From Lingula anatina (Eukaryota; Brachiopoda; Lingulata; Lingulida; Lingulidae), in NCBI RefSeq assembly GCF_001039355.2, contig NW_019775851.1, positions 58,920-122,919 of the forward strand: a stretch of 64,000 nt of DNA. The letters are read 5' to 3'. Made by a program: the position numbers and the translations under genes. Each line of letters begins with the position of its first letter. Positions within the stretch are counted from its first letter, which is position 1. Positions 1-12,019 of this stretch are shown here, one piece after another. The notes below the pieces were generated by a model, which worked only from the letters and a program-made list of their open reading frames with translations, had not been told where the DNA came from and did not search any database.

Positions 1-239
1 TGTGCTGTTGATAAACTAACTTGAGCCAAGTTACATGTTGAGTAGAGACTACACAGAGCTGCACTGCAATGCATGTTATATACTGATGATATTGACAAAC
101 ATGAAAAAAATCACCAGAGTTGTGGACTCCTGGAGTTCAACTCTAGCCTGTCAAAATGAAGCTAACCACTTTGTGGCATTTATGAAAACGTACATGTTGA
201 CCACACCGTCAACACCTTGATAAGATTTCAATACCTGAT

Positions 240-289
240 AATAAATAATTGGTGGGAATGACATATTACACTTCATTACATAAATAAGA
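240..289 (-). promoter_or_regulatory. AU-rich elements downstream of the ZFP36-like stop codon
   Basis: On the minus strand 240-248 reads TTATTTATT, the exact nonamer bound by this protein family, and 279-289 contains TTATTTATG. They lie 235-285 nt past the stop codon. They would permit autoregulation only if the 3'UTR extends this far; a nearer poly(A) signal exists at 437-442. Confidence 0.35.
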
Positions 290-436
290 CCAACTGAAGA
301 CTCTACCTTAAAATTAAGTACAGTGAACAGTTTACAAATAAAAAATTGCATATCTGTTACATTGAAGAAAGTCACTCGGTTTTACTTCAAGCATTCACTG
401 GTAAGTTCACTTAAAACAAAGGTCCTTCACCTTGTT

Positions 437-442
437 TTTATT
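437..442 (-). terminator. Candidate polyadenylation signal for the ZFP36-like gene
   Basis: The minus strand reads AATAAA about 80 nt downstream of the stop codon. Use of this site would exclude the AU-rich nonamers further on. No transcript data are available to choose. Confidence 0.35.
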
Positions 443-523
443 GCATAAAGTTTGCATAGTTGCCTCAATTTCCTCCAAATTTTCATACAATGATGATGAT
501 AATAATAACACAGTTCAGTTTCT

Positions 524-1968
524 TTAGAGCTCTGGATCATCACTCAAAGACAGGCGACTGAATATAGGAAGACGAAGACCACGACTTACATCCAATGGGG
601 ACCCGCAGGTTTGCTCTTCCCCAACAAGAGAGTCCGGGGGTGAGGGTGGTGGTGCACCAAAAACCTCTTCCACGAACACGGAATCATTGTTGTTGTGCTG
701 GTTACTGAGGGCTGCAGCTAGAGCATGGGGATTGAATGTATAAGAAGCTGGATTGGCAGGGGAGGGGGGAAGCTCTTGGGAACCAAAGTTGAAGTTAAAC
801 TTTGAGGCAGTAATATTATTGCAGAATGGGGTTTCTGGAAGGCTGCTGATATCATCACCAAAGAAGATGGGACTGAGGCTGGGACTGTCTGACACACTGG
901 ACGGCGGAGAATCAGCTGTTGAACCCAACGACATGGTCACATTGAAACTCAATGCCCTGGGCCTCATGGGTTGAAACGCTGCCTGTTGTTGCTGCTGTTG
1001 CAACTGATTCTGCAAGTTTTGAAGTTGCTGGTGCTGCATGTGCTGCTGCTTCCCGTTGTTGATTTGATTCATTTTTCTCTCATCGTCGTTGTGTATGAAA
1101 TGGCACCTGGGTCCGTAAGGACAAAATCCAATGGTGTGGAATGTACGACACAGTTCAGTTTTGTACTTGGGATGGCGATTCAATGTACGCAGTTCGTGAG
1201 CACCGTGAGCAAATTGGCACTTATCTCCGTATTTACAATGACCGCTCTCTTCATAGGGCCGGCACAATTCCGTCTTGTAACGACTCGAGTTGATATTCTG
1301 CTGCTGATGATTACCATTCCGTTGATTGTTTTGGTTGTTATTGCTGCGGTCCCCTGGTTCGCTAACACTGCGATCCAGCGACTTCTTGGTCAGTTCCCGG
1401 CCGAAGAGAGACGATTCATTTTGAAAGGAGATCATGCTGGACGTTGGCGAGTTTGGTGGGCTCCCCGGCGTGATGCCACTTGTTGATGTGCTGGAATGTC
1501 GGCGTGGAATAGGGGTCCCTACTGCTTTGCGATCCATACCTTTACTTAGGCTATTTTTGCGATTCTAAAAAAGACACAAAATACATCGGTATGAGTACAA
1601 ATCTTACAAAAATCACGCCACAGTACGTGATACATTCAATGCGATATTTGCCGCATAATATCAACAAAGCTGTGCAGTTGAGAAAAACATGAATACACGA
1701 GTTTCATAAATATACAGCTTAAAATTCTGCCTCTCAAGTCATATACAAATATATGAACACTACTTTAAGCCCCGGTGTTTTGATCTTGAAGGTGACTGTC
1801 ATGACCTACTGGTGGTATTTCAAAACAACGCCGGTTGTCGGTCGGTCATTTCGCAAGATTAGACACAAATCCCTATCTTTTAAATAGCAAAACTAAGATC
1901 AAACTTGCTCTTACCTGATATATAATGTCTCCAACATCATAAAAAGCTGACACTAATGCCGTAGACAT
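524..1968 (-). CDS. ZFP36L: TIS11/ZFP36-family CCCH zinc-finger mRNA-decay factor
   Basis: Two coding exons, 1968..1915 and 1564..524, with a GT-AG intron in phase 0, give 364 residues. Exon 1 encodes [12 protein letters not shown], the conserved family N-terminus, and the intron falls in the family's usual place. Two CCCH fingers (about residues 114-177) are seen: YKTELC-x8-C-x5-C-x3-H twice, 18 residues apart; all eight zinc ligands are present. RSVSEP upstream resembles the family's 14-3-3 phosphosite. The C-terminus [12 protein letters not shown] matches the CNOT1-binding tail. Family knowledge: these proteins bind UUAUUUAUU in 3'UTRs and recruit the CCR4-NOT deadenylase in the cytoplasm. 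A Gln-rich run follows finger 2. Vertebrate paralogues cannot be separated for an invertebrate copy; ZFP36L1/L2 are the nearest in sequence. The start is chosen by exon-1 homology. Confidence 0.95.
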
Positions 1969-2034
1969 AACGAATTCCAAATACTACTCTTTTCACTATC
2001 GCGTGAGACAAACTAGTCTTCCTTCTGTACTCCA

Positions 2035-2143
2035 AACTCTGCTGCACCTCTGCTAAGGCGTTGATTATAAATTTGGAAGCATGGTCTAGAGGCGGGGCCA
2101 CCTGTTATCCGTGTTATCTAGACGCGCTATGATTGGCTGACGT
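2035..2143 (-). promoter_or_regulatory. Probable core promoter of the TIS11/ZFP36-like gene
   Basis: Reading toward the gene on the minus strand, there is a TGACGT/TACGTCA CRE-like site abutting a CCAAT box (plus-strand 2132-2143), a GC box GGCGGGGCC (2091-2099), and a TATA-like TTTATAAT (2066-2073). This order and spacing predict initiation near 2035-2045 and a 5' leader of about 70 nt. CRE and TATA elements fit the rapid induction known for TIS11 genes, but initiation itself is inferred. Confidence 0.45.
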
Positions 2144-4384
2144 ATTTGACAAGTGTTCGTCAACTTCCATGCTTGCCGCGGTCGACCTTGTGTTTGTGAT
2201 TTGAATGAGGGTGTAAATTGCTTCACTGTGAGTGCGGACGCAGGCTACAGAGCCAAGGCATGTGTGAAGCCAGTGGCGGATTTATGAAAGGATTTAGTTA
2301 AAGCAAATGGTTTCACAATCTAGTTGGAAGAAGGTGTTATGTTTTAATCGCATTTAGGCAAGTGTGATTCAAATGAACGGAACTTAATTCCCCGTTGAAA
2401 AGGTCCGTTCTAAGGTGGCGGAAGAAGCCATTGAATGGCTCAGGTGAAATCAACAAAAACATAATTGTCACATGTTAGATACATCCTTCATTTTATCAAG
2501 TTTTCAGAAGGTTTTGAGTAATGTGGCTTTGTTTACTATGAGCACGTGTTTTTCCCGCGCATCTTTCTCACCATGTGTTCGTCGTTTTAAAGATGACTAA
2601 ATTGAAAACAGCAGGTGCAACTGAAGGGAAATTACATTTCACTTTTTATGGCTCCTCATGAGTTTTTACTTTCAACCTAGTTTGTGACTTGGGTAGCACG
2701 ACATTTATTCCACGGGTTCGACTTGTGCTATGCAACACAGATAGATAGAGCGGTTGTTTACTTTCTCCCTAGATGTCGGCTTGCGGTCCATAAATGTACC
2801 CGTCGAATTTAATCTTGTGGCTAGTTCGCGAACCGCATGTAAACGTAAACAAGGAGACGGCTCTGCGTGGGTGAACTTTTTGCTGTTCAATTACTGCTTC
2901 TGTCAACAGAACGAAAAATGTAGAAATAAAATGACTATAACTGGAGTTGATTAACTTAAAGCAAGGCATGGCAGTGTTAAAAGCTGTATTGAGTGTACTC
3001 TTAAATCGATTGCTTTTCATCTGCAGTATTCTTCATTGTAGAGAATATACGTTGATCTACAATGCGTTTGAAAAACAGTACGCAAAGTTCAAATAAAGTC
3101 AGTTCGGAATAATGGTAATAGATTAACACGACCCGGAACTTCCAAACTGAAAAACACCCACGCGGCCACCTTTCCGGCAATGAGTACATCAATACACCAC
3201 TACCGTGTAGGTAAACATAATACGTCAGAGCTAAATAGGATTCTTAGCCGTGCGCACCTATGCGTCATTTTCCTAGTAGTAAATACGCGTAAGCAAATTT
3301 CTTCATACCCGGCATACTGGCCGGCCTACGATCACCGTCAAGTTGAATATTTATAGATTTATTTACAGGCTGGAACAGAAAATGTGGCGTACAACTTGCC
3401 AAAGGTCCTGGGAAAGGTCTTGTGGAGATTCCTGCAGTTAGCTTTGCCACAGCACATTGCTTGTCATTATCTAGTTTGACATCGGTACTCTTTAGCGTCG
3501 ACCGTGCGCTTCTTTTACTTGAGTAATCTGCAAACAAACCGACTTAGCATCAAAAACTTGGACGGACTTATGAATTTCAGATCTTTGGTAACGCTGCGCA
3601 TACTACGTGAAGTAATCACAAATTCAAGAAAAGTATTTCAATTTTATCAGGTGTAGGCTACCATTTTTCTCTTCTTTTAAGACACGGAAGTGATGTGGAA
3701 ACACATTAATAAAGGAATATGCAATAAAAACGTTTGCCGGGTAGTGTTGATATGAAATGTATTTATGTAACATCAAGGTGGAGTTTAGGTTAACTTTGAA
3801 ATTTGCCTTTTATACTGGTCCACGATGTCAAGTAAATGACAAAATCGCCATGAACTCATCTTGTTTTCCTAACTTATCAAGAAAGCCATATAAATATTTT
3901 AAAATACCGTTGATTTCAATTGGCTTGCTCTGTTGATTATTCTGTGAGAAGAACATTGTCCATTTAAACGCTGGCCATACAGTAAGAATGCAAAACACAA
4001 TCATAGCTCTACTAACACAGTTCGCTGTCTTGGCGATTGCACATGAGAGACCTCTACACCAACAACCACCACGCTTAGAAACTTTGATTACTGGTGAACG
4101 TTTGTCCGAGTTTTCACACCTGTGTCAGAGAAAGATGTTTTCATAAATGAAGAATATGGATTCCAAATCTTGTGCCTTTAGATTCCGTGTCAACATATAT
4201 TCCCGAAGAGTGTATTACAGTGTTAGCTCCAGTTCAGAAAAAAAAGTGAATCTTTCAAAACAGGCATCTTTACAAATAAAACAGCAATTCAAATTATTGT
4301 TTTTCTTTTTATCAAGAGCTTGTAAAATATGTGGGTATTACCTCCAATATTTCTGTGACTGTCAGTCACCATCATCAGGGAGTA

Positions 4385-4441
4385 AGTGACTAGGGTCATT
4401 TCACCTGGAATGAAAATCCAGGTCAATTGCCCCTAATCACT
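4385..4441. repeat. Short imperfect inverted repeat
   Basis: GTGACTAGGG...CACCTGGA pairs with TCCAGGT...CCCCTAATCAC around a loop of about 7 nt. The stem is about 24 bp with mismatches. It is probably a tiny foldback or MITE remnant. Confidence 0.5.
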
Positions 4442-5403
4442 GTATACATATAGAGCTAATGAAACTGTTCTCTCAAAACAGCAATTGCATAATATATTAA
4501 AATTACCTACTGTTATCAACTTCTTAAAAAAGATTTTTTGAAAAAAAAACGGCATTTTGTAATGAAATCTTTTATGTTTATGTAATGAAAACTTTTTATA
4601 ACGCGCAAAACGCAATCCAAAATTCCATGGTTCGTGTCAGATTTATGTAAAGTAGCTCAAAGAAAACCTAAGGACACATAATGACTAGTTAAACGGATTA
4701 TTTGTTGTCGATCGCTAACTACATGTTCTACGTGAAGGCTTCAACTTTTGATCCCTCTCCTATAACCCGCGTCCGTCTTCTTAGCTCTCCCGAGCGATCT
4801 CTCTAATCTGATCTCCCATATACTACAACTGAATGTCTTACATCCAAAATATTTAAGGGTGCACTATTGCGCGGTGCATATACAAATTTTAATTACTCCA
4901 ATTGCACATTTTGTTAAAAAGTTAACAAGCACGGTAAAATCATTCGAGTCAATTTCTGTTATTTCTCCAATGCACCAGTCTTTATCATAAACTGCGACAA
5001 CCCATTCTCGGTCGTTGTAACTTAAAGCAAGAAGTTTTAATCATTATAACTTCTTGCTGAAAGGAATGGTTTTACTGTATTTGGGCATTGGATTATCACT
5101 GTTTGTCATTACCTCGACATAGTAAAATAGGATCCAATTAAACCACAATGTTACCTACTGAATATGATTGTTGCTTTGATAATGCTTACTATATCTCGCT
5201 ATATGTCTCTCTAGTGTGTGTGCCGTAAATGATCCTTGAAATGACCCAAAAACATGACAAAACTATTCTGAGAGCTTTCTTTTCCGTAATGTACAGCTGC
5301 AAAAGAGACTGGTATGCCCCAGATTTAAGCGCTGTTTTAGTGTCATTTTCGGCTAAGAGTTAAAAAGTTTAAAATACGCAGCAGTTTGGAAAGACAAAAT
5401 TTT

Positions 5404-5452
5404 TGTTATATAACTAAGATCTAATATACCGTTTATTAGATCTTAGGTTATA
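5404..5452. repeat. Imperfect palindrome around AGATCTAATA
   Basis: TATAACTAAGATCTAATA is followed after a few bases by TATTAGATCTTAGGTTATA, giving a hairpin with one bulge. No function is apparent. Confidence 0.6.
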
Positions 5453-5563
5453 ATAAGACAAACCCTTTCCCGTTAACATGAAAACACCCCATTGTAAATC
5501 CAACTCATAAGAATAATTTGAAGGACTTTCAAAGATGATAACTTATTACCCAGTATCGTGGAC

Positions 5564-5566
<3 letters not shown>

Positions 5567-5622
<56 letters not shown>
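5567..5622. repeat. (TA)n microsatellite
   Basis: An uninterrupted TA dinucleotide array of about 55 bp. Confidence 0.95.
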
Positions 5623-5626
<4 letters not shown>

Positions 5627-5769
5627 CTTGAACAGCTAGCGGTATGAATGAGTACTATATCAGAATTGACTCACAAAACCACAGAAATAACGTTTTAAAA
5701 TAACCACAGTAATTTTATTACAATTAATATATTGATTGACCAAAAAGACAGTTTCTCAACACTGTCAGA

Positions 5770-6035
5770 GAAAGACAACTGAAGTTATTATGACATTGCA
5801 TCAGAAAAGAGGGATTAGAAGATCTTCCTAGCGGTAGAATACCTGGAAAAAGTGCCCGAGGCAGACAATCAGACAACGAAAATCCTTTCTTGACAATTTT
5901 GAATTACCAACAAGACACTTTTGGTCATGGGCGAGAAATAGAACCCTTTGGCAAAACAAGGAGTTATAACTCCTTGGGCAAAATATCATCGTTCGTCAAA
6001 CACCGAATCGGTGATGGCACATGAAGAAGAGGAAT
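5770..6035 (+). pseudogene. 3' tail of a LINE reverse-transcriptase ORF
   Basis: The plus-strand frames give GKSARGRQSDNENPF, then WARNRTLWQNKE-like and SYNSLGKISSFVKHRIGDGT, ending in a stop and an Arg-rich coding remnant. GRQR...W..NRTLW...HGT resembles the C-terminal end of I/Nimb-like LINE ORF2 proteins. Frameshifts break it. Only the last roughly 85 codons remain, a typical 5'-truncated dead copy. Confidence 0.5.
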
Positions 6036-6796
6036 ATATTTTGTGACGGAGGTCAGCATAACAGATGTAAAGTGACATGCATTCTTTATCAGTTGTTATT
6101 CACGGGATTAATTTTCACTACTGAATTTTTTTTAGAAAGAAGTTTATTCTGTCTTAACAAAAAGGATGTTTTTAACTTTCTAAAGCCACGTTTTCTTTAA
6201 ATTTGGTCCGTTACTGAGGTTAGGCTCTTAAATGTACATATGTAACACCCTAACTTTAGTGTGTAAACAGTCTATAATGGAACCAACATTTTAAATGAAC
6301 AAATATATCTGTTTTATTAAACTTGCTGTATTATGAATTTGAAAAATACACAGGAAGGCCATTTAAGAGCATTTTCGTCTATTCTTACATTTACTTTAAA
6401 AAGTGTTACGGAGGTTAGTTGTTAGGCCTACTGAACGATAATGCTTAAACTAGAGCGGATAACTAACCGACAAATTCGACTGAGAACACCATGTATGATA
6501 TAAAGAAACATGAATTCAAATTAGTTGAGAACTAAAAATACTAAAAGACTGGAAAATATATGCGTTTTCTTGTGGCAAATCAGCTATAATACTGAAGCAA
6601 CATGTATAAATCGTGTTTTTTGCGTCAAATAGACCCCAGGGGATCCCGTCAAAGCGAGTGGAACAATATAATTTTTTTTTAGAACACATGGGGTCCTGTT
6701 GAAAAAGGCTAAAAAAAGCAAAATTACAGACACTTTTACTACTGAAAATAAGCTGCGCCAGACAGTATTCAAAATTGAACCCCTTTTCGTGGAATG

Positions 6797-7010
6797 CAGT
6801 GGCGGATTTAGGGGGGGTCCTGACCCCCCCCCTCCCCTTCGATTTCTGAAAAAAAAAATCGCACCAATGGTCCCCCTCTTTACATAAGAATTTTGACTAG
6901 CTTAATCATAGTTCTAAACCGTACCAAGTGGCACCGCTCGCCCTTTAAAATACCAACATTTTTCAGGTCCCTTCAGCTTAGGTTGCACTGCGGGATTATT
7001 GGGTCCCATT
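6797..7010 (+). repeat. CAGTGGCGGAT interspersed repeat, copy 1
   Basis: Begins CAGTGGCGGATTTAGGGGGG with a G/C-run hairpin, then a body containing TTTGACTAGCTTAATCAT and AAACCGTACCAA. The same body occurs at 8994, about 14240-14410 and 18710-18870 (inverted), and 29143-29340. Similar GC-run-capped repeats are common in marine invertebrate genomes. Confidence 0.7.
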
Positions 7011-7392
7011 TTAGTAGCACACAGTAAAAATAAAATATGAAATGTGAATTCTACAGACGCATCTATCAATATATTAGCGATGAAATGTATCCAGTAGTGT
7101 TAAATGTATTTATCATAGTAGTCCTTGAAAAGTAAGCAAGATGCCCGTTGTAACTATTTGCCATTTGTTGATTTGCAATTAACATGTTTTATTAATTTTT
7201 CTATCTTATCATGTAATATTTGTCGTAACAAATCCCGAATTCAGCTATTAAAGTTTACTTTTAGCTAAAAAATATCAAAGCAAAGATGGTCGCTTTTGAC
7301 CTAACCTTCGTTACGAAATAACTTACTTTTCATATGAACATAACATTGGGTATGTGTGTGCTGATTGATCTACGTTCATATCATAATAGATT

Positions 7393-8119
7393 GATAGCAT
7401 TTTGTTCATAAACAACTAGTATAATATAAAAGCAAGACTGTCCCCAATGATTTCTGAAATATTCAAATTAGGATATCTCAGGCTTTATATTTATAGAAAA
7501 CGTCTGAGTTATTACCAATGTTTTTGCACCGCATTTTCTAGAATTAAAGAGAAATCTTAAATTGGTAATAATAGTTTTGAATACATACAAAATCTTGGTA
7601 TTTAAATCAAAGCTTTAACCTGTGACCTATGACATGAATGAAATGAAACCTAATTTAGATGTTAACCTGTAACCTGTGGCATGATTGAAATGTAACCTAA
7701 TTTAGATGTTGTCTAACCTCCGTAACAGAAAAATATTGTACTACTGTATGTTTACACGTGCATATTTCTTTAAATACAGTAATATTCTACATCTCTCTGA
7801 ATACCTCTATTAAAATAATGGAAAAAAGTTCCCCCGTTTTGCAAGGTTCATATTTCTGCATTTCTCTTTTTGGAATTGCAATGGCCGTTGAACAAAAATC
7901 TAAATGGTTTTATCACTCTTTTTGGTTTTTTTTCACAAACGGTCGATCAATCAATCAAATGCTGTTTTTCAGGAGCTTAAGAACTTTTTCATGATAATTC
8001 TTGTAGAATTGGGACGGACAGAAAAATTTTTTCCGAATCAACTTGACATAGGCATATAACCAAAAAAAAAAAAAAAAAAAAAAAAAACGTAACATTTGTG
8101 GTATATAGTGGTGGCAACC
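7393..8119 (+). repeat. Non-coding segment duplicated at 12437-13111
   Basis: Matches 12437-13111 almost base for base, differing by scattered substitutions and by the length of the A-run near 8066. No coding frame is shared. The second copy begins exactly after an assembly 'n', so this is best explained as the other allele rather than a true duplication. Confidence 0.85.
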
Positions 8120-8275
8120 CCTGTTAGCATATAAAAATACTTAAAGAGTGGTGGATGGACAGACATATAAAACGATCAACGGTGTGGCTTTGCTATGTAA
8201 GACAAGTATTATATAGTTATTTTTACCGAGGAAATTTTTATGTATATACCAATAAATGTATATTGTTTGATAGAC

Positions 8276-8640
8276 TCATAAATTTATTGTGTCCTCTGTA
8301 CGCTTGCAGGCAGCACACAAAAATCTAGCTAAATTTCTTAAGTCTGTAACATTATTAGTGCTTAAAAGCTGTACTATTTTGAAAGTAGTTTGTCTTCTCC
8401 AATAATACTGTTTGATATAATCTCTACTAAGATCAGAGTACAGTTCGCAGATCAAGATAAAATGATACTCATCTTCCACTACATTATCATTTAAACAATA
8501 CTGACAAATTCTTTGGTTACGAGGGATATTATTATATCTACCTTTCTCTATCCTTAAAGGATGTAATGAAGTTCTAGGTTTACAAATTGTTTGTCTATAT
8601 CTGTATGTTAAAATTTTCTTCAAGTAAAATTGCAGGCTGT
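8276..8640 (-). pseudogene. LINE ORF2 C-terminal region
   Basis: The minus-strand frame (115 residues from 8623) contains RTSLHPLRIEKGRYNNIPR, then CQYCLN...VEDEYHFILICELYSDL. This Cys/His-containing C-terminal segment is seen in LINE polymerases of many invertebrates, where it follows the RT and thumb. Nothing upstream of it survives, so this is a 5'-truncated insertion. The stop TAA lies next to an AT-rich 3' end. Confidence 0.6.
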
Positions 8641-8777
8641 AAATAAAACATTTGTTTTGAGCGTCGCAGGGGGTGTTAAACCGTCGTACGTAGGGGAGAG
8701 GCGGGGGTTCTGTTTGTTCATATAGCCAAAGATGGACGACATGATCAAAATGCCCCGGACAACCTCGTAATCTGTAA

Positions 8778-8823
<46 letters not shown>
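8778..8823. repeat. (AAT)n microsatellite
   Basis: An AAT trinucleotide array of about 46 bp. It may be the tail of an old L2/CR1-type insertion. Confidence 0.9.
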
Positions 8824-8824
<1 letters not shown>

Positions 8825-8993
8825 AATATAAAATTAGAAATAAAGTTAATTTGAAGAAAATGAAAGTAACCGAAAAATTTCACAGAGAAAAAGCTGTAAT
8901 GTGTTCAAACACCATGTCTTGTAAAATGTTGCAATTTCAATCAATAAAAAGGTTGCCAGAGGTACTTGTACTAAATTTTAAAGGGCTGCATAT

Positions 8994-9821
8994 CAGTGGC
9001 GGATTTGTGGGGGGGTCAGGGGGGTCCTGCCCCCCCCCTCGATTTTTGAAAAAAAATTACACCTTTGGTCTCCTCTTGAAATAAGAATTTTGAAAAGCTG
9101 AATCATAGTCCTAAACTGTACCAAAGGAACCGTTTGCCCTCTAAAATATCAAATTTGGGGCCCTTTTGCGGGCCCCAAACCCCACGTCAAAGGGAGGAGG
9201 TGTGGCTTCACATGCGGGGACACCCCTAATCCTGCGGCACCTAGGCCTCAGTATGGATGGAAGAACGCCTAGTTGAACCCAAAATACATGTGTGCAGTTC
9301 ACACAGGGGCATCTGCTGCATATGAAAGGCCTCACCGCCATGAACTGAGGGGATTTCTTTTGCAGGACTGATAGATGACGTGATTGGCTAACTTCGTCCC
9401 TGCTTTGGTACATCTATAAAAGAAAATAATAAGTTTTATTCTTAGGTATATTTTCCTGAGACTATTAACGTTTTTTGAAGGTATATAACTACGTGAAGAT
9501 CGATAGATGACAATTAAGTAATTGCGGTAGTTGAGCAAGTGTCCTTCGGTCCAACCCACCCCTCGGGTGATTTCGTATTTCATCACAAACCAGTCGAGTT
9601 GTCCCGAATGCCGTTATTTGCTTTAAGCTTGGTGTATAAGATGGCACCTTCCACAGAAAGGAATCAGCTTTCCAGCGTGCCCCGAACCTGACACCATAGT
9701 GGTGAGGGCTGGCCTCGCGATCTGAGGCCTGTCAATCCCTAAAAAAAATAAATAAAATAAAAAAATAAAAAATAAAAAAAAAAGACCCCCCCCCCTTCAA
9801 AATTTTCTGGAGCCGCCCCTG
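8994..9821. repeat. CAGTGGCGGAT-family element, longest copy
   Basis: Starts CAGTGGCGGATTTG with a G-run/C-run hairpin and shares its body with 6797-7010. A matching inverted end, GGAGCCGCCCCTG, occurs at 9809-9821 after an A-rich stretch and a C-run. If both ends belong together the element is about 828 bp. No transposase frame is present, so it would be non-autonomous. Confidence 0.5.
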
Positions 9822-10730
9822 TATTTAGATATACAGTATTTATTTCCATAATATACAAAATATTATAAATATTTACACATTTCGGGAAAACAAAGGGAAT
9901 CTAAAACAAACAAACAAACAAACGCAACGCTGCTACCGTGCAACAAATATCTGCAATGCTCAATACCATAACCAGCTTATACCAGCTTAGGATGCTCGTA
10001 GTCGAGTAGCCAGAACGCTAACCCTGTAATGTTTTTTCCTGTATTTTTTTTTTTTTTTTTTATTATTTTTTATTTTTTTTTTTTGCTGAAATGCATTCAT
10101 CAGGCCGAGGGAAGCAAAATTTGCTTGGTTGCTATTTTCAAGATATTGAGCATTTTTCAATATGGCCACCAATTTATGAGGAAAAATAGAAAAACGACCA
10201 GAAGTCGCTAGATATACTTTATTTAGAGATTGTTTGAACGTTTATCCTATTAGAAGAGCACAACAGGATTAGTGAATACACTTAACTGTGTAACTTTCAG
10301 CAAAATACCAAAATGGCCGTCAAAACATATGGCAGAAATTTTAAAAAGCTGCAAAATTTATTTATTTATTTATTTATTCATTTTAGGCATTTTAGTCTTA
10401 TTGAAAGCATACCCGCTTTTGATATTAATGTTCATTTTGTTAGCCATGATCCTAAACTCTCGTAAACTGCGTATTTGACTTCAACTGATTGTGGCAGACG
10501 GCTTCATCTCCCGGGAGTCCTTTTGCCACTCCCACGAACCACATAGTCGAAGTATTCTATGTTATATCTTGCGAACTTTTTAAAAAGAAATTATATCATC
10601 TGGGCTACAAAACTGAGAAAAGCTAATTAAGCTTTACTTTCTTTGCCAGTTGATACGTACGGATAATTTTTCAGAATTCAAGATGACCGTCAATTTGTTA
10701 TATGAATAGCAAGAGCCCTACGTTCAAATA

Positions 10731-11536
10731 AAGCCTCGGTCACAACCGGCCGCACGAATTTCAGGATCGTAAGTCCCCTGCGATTTTTGGGTGTTGCGGG
10801 GGCCGTGGAGGTCGTACATGTAGTGGTAGAGGAAAGTCTGCCTTGCGAGTCGCAAGGGCCACATGAGATGTCCTTTCAAGCAGGGACGCTAATTGCAAGG
10901 AGTGATGGCCGTGGAAATTGTACTCATTTCTTGAGTTTGCCTTGCTTCCTGTGTACGTGGCACAGACTCACCACTTACGAAGGGAATGCAACGCACGGCG
11001 AAAGTAGGGCCCTTTTGCGTCAGTTTTGCTTCACACTTGCCTCACACGTTTGTGATGACGTACTGACGGCGTACGTCAGTTTTGCTTCCTGTTCTCCTCT
11101 TTTTTCTTCTTCCTCCCCCCTTTTTTTCTACTATGTAAGCTTCTTTCTTTTGCCTTTTGGAGGCATATTAGAAACTTAAATTGAACGAAAATTTGAAAAT
11201 TTTAAAAATTGTTGTACATGTTACACAGTCGACGTTCATTGTAAAGACACGAGCGTGCGTCGTGAGCAAGCCTTTTATACACCAGGCGTGGGGGTGACGC
11301 ACGTGCGACGCATTCCCGGTGTGCTCTCGACTTTGTTCGTTAATTGTGATGGCGTGCGCCTTACTCAACACGCAAAGGGCACTTGTTCCTTCATTGCTTG
11401 CGACGTACGTCTTGCACAACGCGCGTCGCTCTTGCTAACTCCGTGCGAGAAGGACTTGCGTGGGAAGTGAGATTTTGCGCAAAATTTGGAGCAAACAGCC
11501 CGTAGGAGCCCGTACGGCCGGTTGTGACCGAGGCTT
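10731..11536. mobile_element. 806-bp DNA element with matched terminal inverted repeats
   Basis: Left end AAGCCTCGGTCACAACCGGC and right end GCCGGTTGTGACCGAGGCTT are perfect inverse complements over at least 22 bp (continuing into CG). The GC content is visibly higher than the flanks. The interior has no frame resembling a transposase, so it is non-autonomous. The target duplication is ambiguous (AT-rich flanks), so I do not assign a superfamily. Confidence 0.7.
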
Positions 11537-12019
11537 AAAATATGTATTCTTCACTCTGTTGTTCATCATTGCATGTTTATGTATACATCCATGCAATTTG
11601 CAATCATTTATTACATTTCTGCAAGTCATTTTAATAAAAAACAAAAACAAAAATGTCCTCCGAAACATAATGGGAAGGGAAAAAAAAAACAGCTGTAAAA
11701 CTTCAAGTCTGTTAACTGAAAAGGCCTTAAATGAGTCAAATATATAAGTAAAATACACCTGTGGTCAAAACAAAGCACTCAATAAAGCATACGCTTCTGC
11801 TAAATAGTGCAAAAATGAAAAGCATATGCTACTATATGATCAAACCAAACATTAATTGCAGATATCTCAGTCTTGACAATTAGTCTTTCATTTTTAATAA
11901 AAAATTACATTGTGGAAGATCATGAAACGTAAAACTTAATCCATTTTGAAATTAAAAATAGCTGTTTAATCCTTTTTTTTTTTGGTAGTTGAGATAAAGA
12001 TGAGTTGTCATGTTTCATT

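Larger units (their letters stand above)
2144..5566. other. Intergenic, no gene recognised
   Basis: No open frame here shows domain-like or spliced homology that I recognise. The stretch is AT-rich with short random frames and two small hairpins, listed separately for 4385-4441 and 5404-5452. Confidence 0.5.

Noticed and set aside
971-1486. 171-codon plus-strand frame opposite the ZFP36-like gene
   Set aside because: It is the antisense shadow of the zinc-finger exon. Its hydrophobic composition results from reading Gln/Asn-rich codons backwards.
9930-10030. Possible tRNA-derived SINE on the minus strand (GGTTAGCGTTCTGGCTAC)
   Set aside because: An A-box-like start is visible but no B box GGTTCGAATCC follows, and no tRNA fold is supported.
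10787-11179. 130-codon frame inside the 806-bp TIR element
   Set aside because: No recognisable transposase motifs, odd Ser/Phe-rich tail, and composition explained by the GC-rich element.
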